The notes below the pieces were generated by a model. That model was not told the DNA's origin. It worked only from the letters and a program-made list of their open reading frames with translations, and made no database searches. A program made the position numbers and the translations under genes. DNA of 20,108 nt from Priapulus caudatus (lineage: Eukaryota > Priapulida > Priapulimorpha > Priapulimorphida > Priapulidae). Positions 10,788 to 19,712 of the stretch are shown here, piece by piece. The stretch is taken from assembly GCF_000485595.1 (NCBI RefSeq), contig NW_014577610.1, positions 186,377-206,484 on the forward strand, given 5' to 3'. How positions within the stretch are numbered: position 1 is the stretch's first letter; each line of letters opens with the position of its first letter.

Positions 10788-11369
10788 CCCCCTCTCTCTC
10801 TCCCTCCTCTCTCTCTCTCCGTCTCTCTCTCTCTCTCCCTCTCTCCCGCTCTCCCCCTCTCTCTTTCCCTCTCTCTCTCCCTCCCTCTCCCTCTCTCGCC
10901 CTCTCTCTCCATCTCTCTCCCTTATCTCTCCATCTTTCTCAATCTTTCTCCATCTCTCTCCATCTCCCTCTTCTCTCTCAGCACCTCGCTCCCATTTCCT
11001 TCCTCTTTCTCTCCATCTCTTTCAATCTCTCTTCATCTCTCTCCAGTTCTTTCCATCTCTCTCCATCTCTCTCCCCATCTCCTTCCTCTCTCTCCCCCCT
11101 CGCTCTCCCCTCTCTCTTCCGCCCTCCCTCTCTCTCCCTCTCTCTCTACCTCCCGCTCTCCCCATATCTCTCCCTTCTCTCTCCATCACTCTCAACCATT
11201 CTCCATCTCTCTCCATCTCTCTCAATCTTTATCCATCTTTCTCTACCTCTCTCTTCATCTCTCTCTATCTCTCTTCATCTCTCTCCATCTCTCTCTTCAT
11301 CTCTCTCTATCTCTCTCCATCTTTCTCTCTCACTATCTCTAGCTCTCCATCTTTCGCTCTCCCGCTCTA
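10788..11369. repeat. Long polypyrimidine (CT/CCT/CAT) tract on the plus strand
   Basis: Nearly 600 bases are almost entirely C and T, with recurring TCTCTCTCCA steps and only scattered G and A. All three forward frames stay open (Ser/Leu/Pro-rich ORFs of about 200 codons), which is expected from composition and not evidence of protein. Confidence 0.95.
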
Positions 11370-11475
11370 TGTGTGTGAGTGTGTGTGTATGTGTGTATTT
11401 ACGTGTCGCACGAGCATAAACATAATTATGTGCGTATGTGCGTATGGCTCTGTGTGTGAGCATGTACGCGCGTGA
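11370..11475. repeat. TG-rich tail of the polypyrimidine tract
   Basis: The CT tract passes into GTGTGAGTG/GTATGTG steps and then tgcgtatgtgcgtatgg. Imperfect and short. Confidence 0.65.
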
Positions 11476-12377
11476 AAACGCGTGTCAATGTATATGTGCC
11501 ATCCGTGGCTCTGCCTTGCACTAACGGTGTGTACCGAGTGCGCTGCCATGGTGTAAAGAAGTTAATCAACGCTGCCCCACACCACGTAATGCCCCCTTGG
11601 CACTAGAACAGAGCCTCCTCTTTCAGGTCGACTCTCTGTGACAAGCGCGTCAGTTTCCAGCAGTCGCGATGGTTAATGGGTAAAAACGAATCTGACGTCG
11701 GTGCGTGCCCGTTCGCTAGTGACAGCAACGTGAGGTCTTAATATGACTCGGCTTACTGATTCGGCGCGAACGAGAGTGTAGTTGATTCAGCGGACTCGCG
11801 TGTTCTACTCCCCGCTTTATTTGTAACGTGATGTTCGATACAGTTAATTCGGAATCTATACGGGTGTTTTTATCCAGCTGCATGTTTATGGGTGCTGTTT
11901 ATTTTACCGGGTAATATCATAGTTAGGCGGCTCCTATGACGATGTTCGTGGTGGGGGGGGGGCAATCGTATCGTATGGAATGAACCAACTTTTCTTGTTG
12001 TTATTATGATTGCGGTTCCTGTCTTTAACATCCCTTTAATATCTTTACCGCTTCCTTTATCTTTCTGAATCTATCCACGACATCAATGTATCTTCCTCAT
12101 CAAAGACATTTCACGCGGTTAAGAATTAATCGGTATCTCGTAGTGTGCCATCATATAAGAGGTTGTTCCGAAGCACGCTTGCCTCCTGAATGTGTTCCAT
12201 AGTTGTGAGTTTCATTCGTAAGTCGTGCTAATGTGGTGGGTATCTGATCTGCCCTAAGTGAAACCGTTTCCGATAACCTTTCTAGGATAATCCAAGTCAA
12301 GACCTTTCACAGCGATAGGCATTCATTGATAGGGGCGCGATGGTCTTTGCCATTTGTAAGCCTCCTCCTCCAATTCA
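11476..12377. other. Unique non-coding DNA
   Basis: No ORF above threshold and no RNA gene recognised. A run of 10 G lies at 11953-11962. Confidence 0.55.
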
Positions 12378-12439
12378 AGCGTGTGCATGTGCATGTGCGT
12401 GTGCGCGCGCGCGTGTGTGACTGTGTGTGTGTGTGTGTT

Positions 12440-12489
<50 letters not shown>

Positions 12490-12500
12490 CGCGCACGTGT
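12378..12500. repeat. TG microsatellite
   Basis: TGTGCATGTGCATG and CGCGCG steps precede a nearly pure TG run from about 12422 to 12486, interrupted once by ttgg, and ending in TATGCGCGCACGTGTG. Long alternating purine-pyrimidine sequence. Confidence 0.93.
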
Positions 12501-12879
12501 GTGTATGGCACGTGTGGCAGGTGCAGCTATCTCGAGCAGTCGCGATGGATAGAGCGTATGAGTGGCGTTAGTTTATAATAACAACTCCGTCAGCGAGAAA
12601 GGTGCGCAAATTAGAACAAACAGCGACGTGCAGGATTTGTCATCAGCACCGACATTGCATTTATTCCACTACAAATGTCACACCTGCGCCGAATGGGGGC
12701 GGGACGCGATTTAGCGAAGTAACTTCACAATTTTCAGAGGTTCAAGCAGTAACCCTAGCTAAAGACTGAAAAGGTGAGAAATCAGGAGTAGTAGTACACC
12801 GCCAGAAGGCAGGAGGTGTGAAGCAGAAACACACAAGAATAAAAGCAGTGATAGTGAAGGAAACAGGATACGCGCATAC
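12501..12879. other. Unique non-coding DNA
   Basis: No recognisable gene or repeat. Confidence 0.5.
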
Positions 12880-12950
12880 TATATATATATAATACTATAC
12901 TATATATATATAACATAAATATATATGTATATATATACTTATATACATAA
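12880..12950. repeat. AT-rich alternating repeat
   Basis: Two actatatatatata-like blocks (12888-12914) are followed by atatatatgtatatatat. Self-complementary in parts. Confidence 0.8.
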
Positions 12951-13527
<577 letters not shown>

Positions 13528-13649
13528 GCTGCCCTCTGCCGCGCGGACACGCTATGCCACGTCACACAGTACCATTAAATGATCACGCCACAGTCATAAG
13601 CATACGCACATTTGTGACATACAGACAACACAATACATACGCGCGCGCC

Positions 13650-13666
13650 CACATATATATCTTAGC

Positions 13667-13677
<11 letters not shown>
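13650..13677. repeat. Perfect 11-bp inverted repeat at the TG array start
   Basis: Arms cacatatatat (13650-13660) and atatatatgtg (13667-13677) are exact reverse complements around the loop cttagc. The right arm merges into the TG array. Confidence 0.8.
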
Positions 13678-13747
<70 letters not shown>

Positions 13748-13792
13748 TGTGTGTGTGTGTCCGTGTGTGCGTGCGTGCGTGCGTGCGCGTGC
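13675..13792. repeat. TG microsatellite with TGCG tail
   Basis: TG steps run from 13675 to 13760 with one GTGAGTG variant, then ccgtgtg and a GTGC/GTGCG tail. Orientation is opposite to the CA array about 150 bases upstream. Confidence 0.95.
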
Positions 13793-14429
13793 AGTATCAG
13801 GCTGCTCCTCTCTCGCGTGCACTAAAACGCTCTCTCAAACGCGTTCTCTTGTAACAGAAACGGCGGTAATTGAATGAAAATCGAAATATAACATCGCTAT
13901 CCACGTTCGCTTTCCACCTATTTTCAAGGCGACAAATTCCAGTTCTCGCGGGACAGCAAGGCAAAACAGCCAACCCCTCCAGCCGAGCTGCAAGGCGACG
14001 GAAAAGGACTTGCTCATGATCCGACGAATCTGTCATATAATCCCGTGCCGTCGTGCCGGTCTCCCGGACTCGTCCTGTTTCTCAGTAACTATGTATGGGG
14101 CGATATATTGGCGAACCGGGAGAAGTGCAGGGTGATCTTTTATGCTGTTGCCGTTAATATTAAAATGGTCGCAGGCGAACAAAAATCTGATGGAAGCTGC
14201 CGCTAGAGATCATGCCGTCGCTGGGTTTTTCTAAAAATTAATTAAAAAATTAATAACAAATTAAATTAATTAAAAATGCAAATTAAAAGAAGAGATTCAG
14301 AGATTTATTAGAAATTCAGCACGACATTTTGTGCATCAGTTCTTCTTCTAGCTTTTTCTTCATCTAGTTATGTCTCGTCTGCTCTCTTATTCTGTCACTC
14401 TCGCCTTTCTTTGACTTGCTCGCACGCGT
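13793..14429. other. Unique DNA with an AT-rich segment
   Basis: ORFs on the minus strand (60-79 codons) have no recognisable motif. An AATTAATT-rich block sits at about 14233-14287. A 19-mer beginning agaaattcagca at 14310 recurs at 14747. Confidence 0.5.
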
Positions 14430-14640
14430 GGTCTCTCTCTCTCCTCCCTCCCTCCCTCTCTCTCTCTCTCTCGCTCCCCCTCGCTCTCTCTCTCTCTCTC
14501 TCTCCTTTTCTCTATCTCGCTCATTCTCGCGCGCTCCCTCTTTCTCGCGCACGCTCTCTATTTCTTGTTTTCTCATGATCTTACTCACTCTTACACGCTT
14601 TCGCGCTCTCGCTGTTTCTCTCTCACCCTCTCCTCCTCTT
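14430..14640. repeat. Polypyrimidine CT-rich tract
   Basis: CT and CCCT steps (ctctccctccctccctc, then pure ct) are interrupted by GCGC words. Open frames across it are Ser/Leu artefacts on the plus strand and Arg/Glu artefacts on the minus. Confidence 0.88.
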
Positions 14641-14769
14641 ACGTCGTTGTCGTTGACTAATATCAGGATAAACTTCCAGAAAAGCCGAGAGCTGTTGTTA
14701 TAAGTGTCTGGCTGTCGGGAAGTTTACTAACGTGTAAAGGCTGTTTAGAAATTCAGCATGACATTCCAA

Positions 14770-14884
14770 TGCACTCTCTCGCTTTCACATTTTTTCCGCT
14801 CCCTGCTTTCTTTCTTTTCTTCCCTCTCACCCTCTCACTCTGTTTCTCGCTGTGTTTGTGCGTCCGCGCGCGCGGGGCATCCTC

Positions 14885-14962
<78 letters not shown>

Positions 14963-15005
14963 CTCTCTTTCGCTTTCTCTCTCTCTCTCTCTCGCCCTCT
15001 CTGTC
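14770..15005. repeat. Polypyrimidine tract with CT and TTTC tandem arrays
   Basis: A general CT-rich lead is followed by pure CT (about 14891-14921), then about ten TTTC units (14921-14960), then CT again to about 14992. It contains mirror-symmetric segments. Confidence 0.93.
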
Positions 15006-16556
15006 CCACTTTCGCATATATCACATGCATGCTCTCACTCTCCCTTTGCCGCTCTTTGCCCATCTCTCCGCGTTTCGAATAGGTATTTTGCTAAAACCGG
15101 CGTGATTGCTTCTGTCAGCGACACAGACGACACCTCTTGGAGTGATGGCGGGTTTGGGTAATACCGCAACCAACCCTCGCTCGACGAGAGTTCGACCCCT
15201 ACGGAACGCAATCAGCGGGTTCTTACAAAAACGTAGCACGATCATAAGAAGTCCCTTAGTCCACGTTCATTAGAAGTCCGTTCGTCGTGCCTAAATGCAA
15301 TACCTTCGCACACGGCAGCAATCTTAATTTATCGCCATTCGTCCACGTGCACATGCGCACGCACTCAAAGCTGCAGGACAGACGAAAAGGACCGCGCGAA
15401 CATTCTGACGCCATGTGGACATATTGGATGCAGATTCCCTGCGTCTAAATGGCAAAGCCGACTCGTTCTTGAATATATATATACAATTACATCAATTTCC
15501 CCCGCGATGCGCTGAAATGGGGGGCGCGCATCTTGACTGTCAAGAGGCTATTGCATAAATTTAGAACGTCGGCATATATATATATATATATTGCATCGGG
15601 GACGAGTCAGCGAGCGATTGAGCAGTGGGGGGAGGGAGGAGGGCATGATCGGGAAAAGGATACGGCAACGGGGAACGTGGTAGAAGACGTGAGAGATGGC
15701 GAAATCGCGGATGAAGCGCGGGTGAAATGAATTGAGAGGATGTGAATCAAATGGAAAGAAACATCCTATTTTCAATTTTGTCATTTTATACACCTTTATA
15801 TTGTATCGTGATAACGATTTTTATATGATACATAGAATACGCGTTTCGCAGCCAAAGGCTACATTGTAGCCTCTCCATTGCGTTCACAGTACGTTTTTCA
15901 GTAGGCCTACGTTTCACCAGCGACGGAAAAATTGATAAGTTTTTCATTAGGTCGTGCAACGCATCCGCCACATGAATTCACTGTTAGCACTTCCGCTGCG
16001 TCTGTAACTGTCGTAACCTTAGAAGCTCGTCTGGTAAATAATTAATTACGACAGCACCTCGGGAATTACAACACGCAGGATGGCGAGGGCATGTCACCTG
16101 AAGGACAGACGCAGAGACGGAGAAGTTCATATAGTGGTCATCACGTCCGACGCGCCCCTTATATTACCGACGAATATTCGATTACGAGACTCTTAACTGG
16201 AGACGATGCGCAAAGTTTGAAAAGTTGCGAGCTGAAAGAGGGGAGATATTGCGTCTGTCTCCAATCGCGACTCGTACTGATTATCTTGTATTGAGAGAAA
16301 GGTTGACCAAATTACTGCGGTCGATGAGCTACTCTGGTATGATCGAGCGAACTGCGACATCTACGTCGAAAGAAATATCAAATATACGAAAACAACAAAG
16401 GAATAATAGCTAGACAGATTTTTTCTCTGAAGTAAAGGTTTTGAATAGAAAAAAGCAGTAGAATAATATTCCCAGAGAAATGGATCACCTAATCGTATTG
16501 GATTTACGCGTATTATTCATACGAACTCTATTTCAATGGTAATCTATTTTTGTAGT
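15006..16556. other. Non-coding stretch, no recognisable gene
   Basis: Two overlapping forward ORFs at 16091-16294 and 16225-16413, in different frames, have no known motif. A short TA run sits at 15574-15592. A GTTCGACCCC word at about 15187-15196 resembles a pol III B box, but no matching A box or tRNA fold is present. Confidence 0.45.
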
Positions 16557-16893
16557 TAGTGAATTATAGCATATCTGGGTGTGTCGAAAATTATTACGCA
16601 GTCCATTAGACTGTTTCACGGCAATTCGGTCCGTTTCGTAATGTTTGTCATTTCAGGTAATGTCACCTGACAATGGAAGCCAAATCAATTTCGCTACGCG
16701 AAACATGCCATAGTCTCTATATAAACAGTAACACGTTTTGTCGCTAGTAAATTATAGCAGATTTGGGCATGTCGGAAACTACTTCGATCCAGTCCATTAA
16801 TACTGTTTCACGGGGGTAATTCCCGCAGTGTATGTAACCTTGAGCAGTGTCACCTAATATTGAAAACCAAGTCGATTTCGCTACGCGCAACAT
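16557..16893. repeat. Diverged tandem duplication, about 188-bp unit
   Basis: Copies begin at 16557 and 16745 with tagt(g/a)aattatagca. They share agtccatta, actgtttcacgg and gtcacct, and end in (a/g)atttcgctacgcg followed by caacat/aaacat. The offset is 188 at the start and 187 at the end. Each copy carries the near-palindrome TTTCGC-TAC-GCG(A/C)AA close to its end; in the first copy it is perfect. The pair lies upstream of the GPCR exon, probably in its intron. Confidence 0.85.
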
Positions 16894-16981
16894 TAACGTT
16901 CGTTGCACTGTTTACCTCGGCCGTGCGAAATCCACCGCCAAAACCGAATTAAAATTCCTCTCGTCCCGGCGCGGGAGCACA

Positions 16982-17131
16982 CGTAAATAACTCTCACATA
17001 TACTGATCGTCGCACGAAATCTTGTAGAGTCCTATTTATTTCACCGCGACCTTTTTTTTCCTCGTAAATAACTCTCACATGGTGATTGTCGCACGAAATC
17101 CTGTACATATTTTATTTCATTTCGCCGCGAC
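16982..17131. repeat. Diverged tandem duplication, 81-bp period
   Basis: The first copy (16982-17050) and second (17063-17131) both start with cgtaaataactctcacat and share gtcgcacgaaatc, tattt and ccgcgacc. Each is followed by a T- or C-rich stretch. The second copy ends about 60 bases before the GPCR exon, so it lies in the 3' end of the upstream intron. Confidence 0.88.
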
Positions 17132-17170
17132 CGTTTCCCTTGTAAAAAAAAAGAATGACGTGGATTTTCG

Positions 17171-17192
17171 CACATTTTCTTCTCGCACGCAG
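17171..17192 (+). promoter_or_regulatory. 3' splice acceptor of the GPCR exon
   Basis: A pyrimidine-rich stretch (cacattttcttctcgcacg) ends in cag at 17190-17192, directly before the first base of conserved receptor coding sequence. With gc as the last two bases of a split glycine codon, the intron is phase 1. A TGAC at about 17156-17159 sits at a plausible branch-point distance, but this is weak evidence. The acceptor explains why the reading frame has no good upstream start. Confidence 0.8.
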
Positions 17193-17726
17193 GCATGCCG
17201 TTTGACATCTACGTCACCTGGGAGCAGTACCCGTGGACGTTCGGTACGGCACTCTGCTTCATGAAGGGCTTCCTCCTCGAGATGACCACCAACGCATCCA
17301 TCCTCTGCATCACGGCCTTCACCGTCGAGCGCTACGTCGCCATCTGCCACCCGATCTGGGCGCACACGCTCTCGAAGATCTCTCGCGCCGTGAAGATGAT
17401 CACGATGATCTGGCTCGTCGCCTGCGCCGTCGCCATCCCGCACGGCTACATCAACGAGGTCAACTACCTGCAGGACGACGCTGGCAAAGACATCAGCGCG
17501 TCGTCATGGTGCGCTGTTGATTTCCAGAGCAGCGACAATGCTCAGCGGCAGCTCCTGCTCGTGCTCTTCGCGTTCTTCTTCTTCTTCTTGGTGCCGATGA
17601 GCATCATCGCCGTGCTGTACGTGCGCATCGGTCTCGTGCTCAGTAACTCCGGCCTCGTGCGACAGAACAGCGACGACAAGACGCCCAGCAACCGCGAGGC
17701 GAGAAAGGCCGTCATCAAGATGCTAG
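17193..17726 (+). CDS. Internal exon of a class A GPCR, neuromedin U/pyrokinin/capa receptor-like (ECL1 to start of TM6)
   Basis: The exon encodes 177 whole codons without a stop. It reads from extracellular loop 1 to the start of TM6 of a rhodopsin-like peptide receptor in the plasma membrane. Counting Met at 17195 as residue 1: WTFG (14-17) is the ECL1 W-x-F-G motif; C21 (3.25) should pair with C106 in ECL2; TM3 is about 20-47, ending in ERY (45-47, the E/DRY motif) followed by AICHP; TM4 is about 65-85 with W73 and P82; TM5 is about 117-146 with P134 and Y142; ICL3 is about 147-170; RKAVIKML (170-177) leads into TM6. The YPWTFG, TAFTVERY and RKAVIKML blocks favour the neuromedin U/pyrokinin/capa (PRXamide) receptor group, which in general signals through Gq. 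That ligand assignment is family inference. The Met is not a start: a split glycine codon (one base from the previous exon plus gc) gives G-M-P, as expected in this family. Both boundaries are phase 1. Third positions are almost all G/C, unlike the flanks. TM1-2 and TM6-7 are missing from the window. Confidence 0.9.
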
Positions 17727-17732
17727 GTAAGC
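17727..17732 (+). promoter_or_regulatory. 5' splice donor of the GPCR exon
   Basis: The sequence AG|GTAAGC fits the metazoan donor consensus. It falls where homology to the receptor family stops, after the RKAVIKML block and one base into the next codon (phase 1). Downstream the frame turns into lysine/arginine codons and then microsatellite-encoded Thr-His repeats, with a stop at 17900-17902, so translation beyond the donor is not receptor sequence. Confidence 0.85.
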
Positions 17733-17747
17733 GCAGAGGAGATACGG

Positions 17748-17846
17748 GTAACACACGCGCACGCACGCGCGCACACACCCACACACACACACGCATGCAC
17801 GCACGCACGCACACACACACACACTCACACACGCACACACACCCAC
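17748..17846. repeat. CA/CG-rich microsatellite next to the splice donor
   Basis: ACACGCGCACGCACGCG steps turn into CA runs and end near 17846. It begins about 20 bases after the GPCR splice donor, inside the downstream intron. Confidence 0.88.
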
Positions 17847-17882
17847 CACTGCAACGACAAAAAGAACCGGCATATATAAATG

Positions 17883-17930
17883 ATCAGGAGGCGTATACAT
17901 GACAATGTAATTTGTCATATAACTCCTGAT
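17883..17930. repeat. Bulged inverted repeat between two CA arrays
   Basis: ATCAGGAG (17883-17890) pairs with CTCCTGAT (17923-17930), and ATGACAA (17899-17905) with TTGTCAT (17912-17918). A few unpaired bases separate the two helices, and the loop is short. It lies in the intron downstream of the GPCR exon. Confidence 0.7.
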
Positions 17931-17939
17931 AATTAATAT

Positions 17940-18092
17940 AACACAACACACACACAAAAACACACACACACCACAACACACCACACACACACCGGCGTAT
18001 CGCGCCCACTGCACGCCACACACACACACACGCACAAACACCCGCACCCACACACACACACACATCACACACACAAATCACACACACAACAC
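17940..18092. repeat. CA-rich microsatellite block
   Basis: ACACACCACAACACACC and CA runs are interrupted by caccggcgtatcgcgcccactgc at about 17990-18012. Cys/Val ORFs on the minus strand are artefacts. Confidence 0.88.
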
Positions 18093-18419
18093 AAGCAATG
18101 GGACTCAAAAATCACACGTACCTTAAAGTTTACGTTCATGATGCCACTGTTCAACAACCAACCCCAGAAATTCTGCTCCAGTTGCATGGTTGTTGACGTG
18201 AGCTAATTGTGTAATATGGCTTACGTTGGCAACTCGTCACAAACACGCAGTCATGCAATGTGGTGATCCGTTGGTTAAAAATGGTCAGCAACTCAGAAAA
18301 TCATGATTGATGTGCAGGATTTGAAGGTGATAATGTTAAAACCAATGGACATACTGTCTGCACGTTTTATTCTACTGCTGTCTTTTTCTAGGGATAATTA
18401 ACGACGCCGCCGATAGAAT
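18093..18419. other. Unique DNA, probably intronic
   Basis: No TM6-TM7 coding segment of the receptor is visible. A perfect ten-base inverted repeat TCAACAACCA (18151-18160) / TGGTTGTTGA (18187-18196) has a 26-base loop. Confidence 0.5.
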
Positions 18420-18650
18420 ACAGACACGCGCGAACGCACGCGCGCAGCACAACATCAGCAGGCACACACGGCATGGCACTGCACGCACGCACATTACACG
18501 ACACCCTCACACCAGGCACGCACACAACCACAACACACACACAGCACATCTACACACACACACTATACACATACACATGCACAACTACAATTCACATCCC
18601 GCGGCACGCACCCACACACCGACCACACTACATCGGCACACCACCACACG
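18420..18650. repeat. Imperfect CA-rich low-complexity block
   Basis: Irregular CACA, CGCA and ACCACA steps without a fixed period. The forward ORF of 91 codons is Thr/His-rich and an artefact. Confidence 0.75.
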
Positions 18651-18847
18651 CCGCATCCGTTCATGGGTTGTGTGTCGCCATTGAATGCGAAATTGAATGC
18701 CCAAGTTTTACTAGTAATCGCGAAAACAAAACTGCCGCCTTGGCGTAATACGATTGTTAAACACCTAACGTGCCTCACACACCATAGCGATCACCAGTTG
18801 CGTATGGTTGCGAATCCCTTATCACAAATGAGTGGTCATAAGTTCCG

Positions 18848-19350
18848 AACGCACTCACACGCAACTAAATAGGTTTTATAGGTTGGCATAGTTTATCGGT
18901 TTTTATAAGTACGCAACAAGCACGCCAGGTAATACGCAGACACCACGCAGAGCTAAGTTCATAAAATTTTGAGCACTGTTTAATAATTCTCTGTGAATTG
19001 CTCTGCGATCAAAATTTATACGCAAACAGGGACGCAACGAGGTACGCTACGGCCACGAAACACGATCGCAACACGATCGCAACCAGGTACGCAACTCATA
19101 AGTTTATGAACGCAGTGTGATCGCAGGGTCCGAAATTTGAGGTTATCTGGCCAGGTTTGTGGATACGGTACATGGCTTGCGAATGTGTTGCGACACCTTT
19201 TGCGATCATTGTTGCGATCGTGTTGCGTGCCTGTTGCAAATCCTGTTGCGTGTGTAGCTACCCCCACCACCTATTGTGCGTATTCGCCAGCGTATCCCCA
19301 ACCTATTAGATTGCGTGTGAGTTGCGTGTTAGTTGCGTAGCTCATGCGTG
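18848..19350. mobile_element. Diverged foldback element built on ACGCAAC motifs
   Basis: The left half carries CGCAAC/CGCAAA words and the right half carries GTTGCG words, in inverted order. The best pair is 19056-19082 against 19200-19227 (both contain ACGATCGCAAC or its complement), nearly identical with one indel. Outer segments 18848-18890 and about 19300-19335 also pair: CTCACACGCAA then TAGGTT, versus AACCTA then TTGCGTGTGAG. The whole can fold as a leaky hairpin of about 500 bp. No transposase is present. It is most likely a non-autonomous foldback or MITE-like element; no family can be named. Confidence 0.6.
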
Positions 19351-19363
19351 TTGAGAAAGATGG

Positions 19364-19397
19364 TATAAATAGTTGCACTTTTCTAGATCGTTCAGTT
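19364..19397 (+). promoter_or_regulatory. Candidate core promoter: TATA box plus initiator
   Basis: TATAAATAG begins at 19364, and TCAGTT (a match to the protostome initiator TCAGTY) at 19392-19397. The distance from the first T to the putative +1 A at 19394 is 30 bases, the usual TATA-to-start spacing. No DPE match (RGWYV at +28) is seen. The spacing and both matches make it better than random, but such pairs also occur by chance in 20 kb. Confidence 0.4.
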
Positions 19398-19422
19398 TTG
19401 GTAGACCTCCGAGGTGATCAAC

Positions 19423-19494
19423 ATGAGAGCTTACCTCTGTGTTATTGGACATCAGTTTAATCTGGACATATTTAGCGACTCCATAATAATATAG
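19423..19494 (+). other. Tiny ORF (23 codons) behind the TATA/Inr pair
   Basis: The first ATG after the putative start site has A at -3 (atcaacATG) and opens a 23-residue frame beginning MRAYLC and ending at TAG. No known peptide is recognised. It may be the start of a first coding exon, an upstream ORF or chance. Confidence 0.12.
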
Positions 19495-19517
19495 CACCTC
19501 ATATAAAAAATATTTTT

Positions 19518-19545
19518 ACACGCAACTCATAGGTTCAGTCATACG
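19518..19545. repeat. Extra copy of the foldback element motif
   Basis: The ACGCAACTCATAGGTT segment matches the foldback's left-arm words (acgcaactcataagttt at about 19090, cacgcaactaaataggtt at about 18860) in the same orientation. It suggests the element's boundary may extend past the TATA/Inr pair. Confidence 0.45.
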
Positions 19546-19675
19546 CTATCCTAGACGTTCGCTTCGTCTTTAAACACCCTTATCTATAGACCGTTACTTG
19601 TTGTTTATCTACCACGGGTGTTCGTGTGTGACTTTACTACTATAGATATATGATATAATTACGTGGTGGTGTGAT

Positions 19676-19712
19676 GTGTGGTGTGTGTGTGTGTGTGTGT
19701 GTGTGCGTGTGT
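19676..19712. repeat. TG microsatellite next to an ambiguous base
   Basis: GTG/TG steps (ggtggtgtgatgtgtggtg then pure TG) end just before an n at 19714, indicating an unresolved base in the assembly. Confidence 0.9.

Noticed and set aside
10719-11475. Three overlapping forward ORFs of 207-234 codons
   Set aside because: All are Ser/Leu/Pro products of the polypyrimidine tract; all frames are open for compositional reasons.
15187-15196. B-box-like GTTCGACCCC suggesting a tRNA or tRNA-derived SINE
   Set aside because: The flanking bases do not form a T stem and no A box is found at the right distance, so a pol III gene is not supported.
16091-16413. Two overlapping forward ORFs that might be one frameshifted gene
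   Set aside because: No recognisable domain in either frame, and chance ORFs of about 65 codons are common here.
17195-17197. ATG as the translation start of the GPCR frame
   Set aside because: It sits two bases after a splice acceptor, inside conserved ECL1 sequence; the receptor still needs TM1 and TM2 upstream, so it is an internal methionine.
17117-17443. 108-codon antisense ORF opposite the GPCR exon
   Set aside because: It is Asp/Arg/Glu-rich, as expected from the complement of GC-ending codons; no independent evidence supports it.
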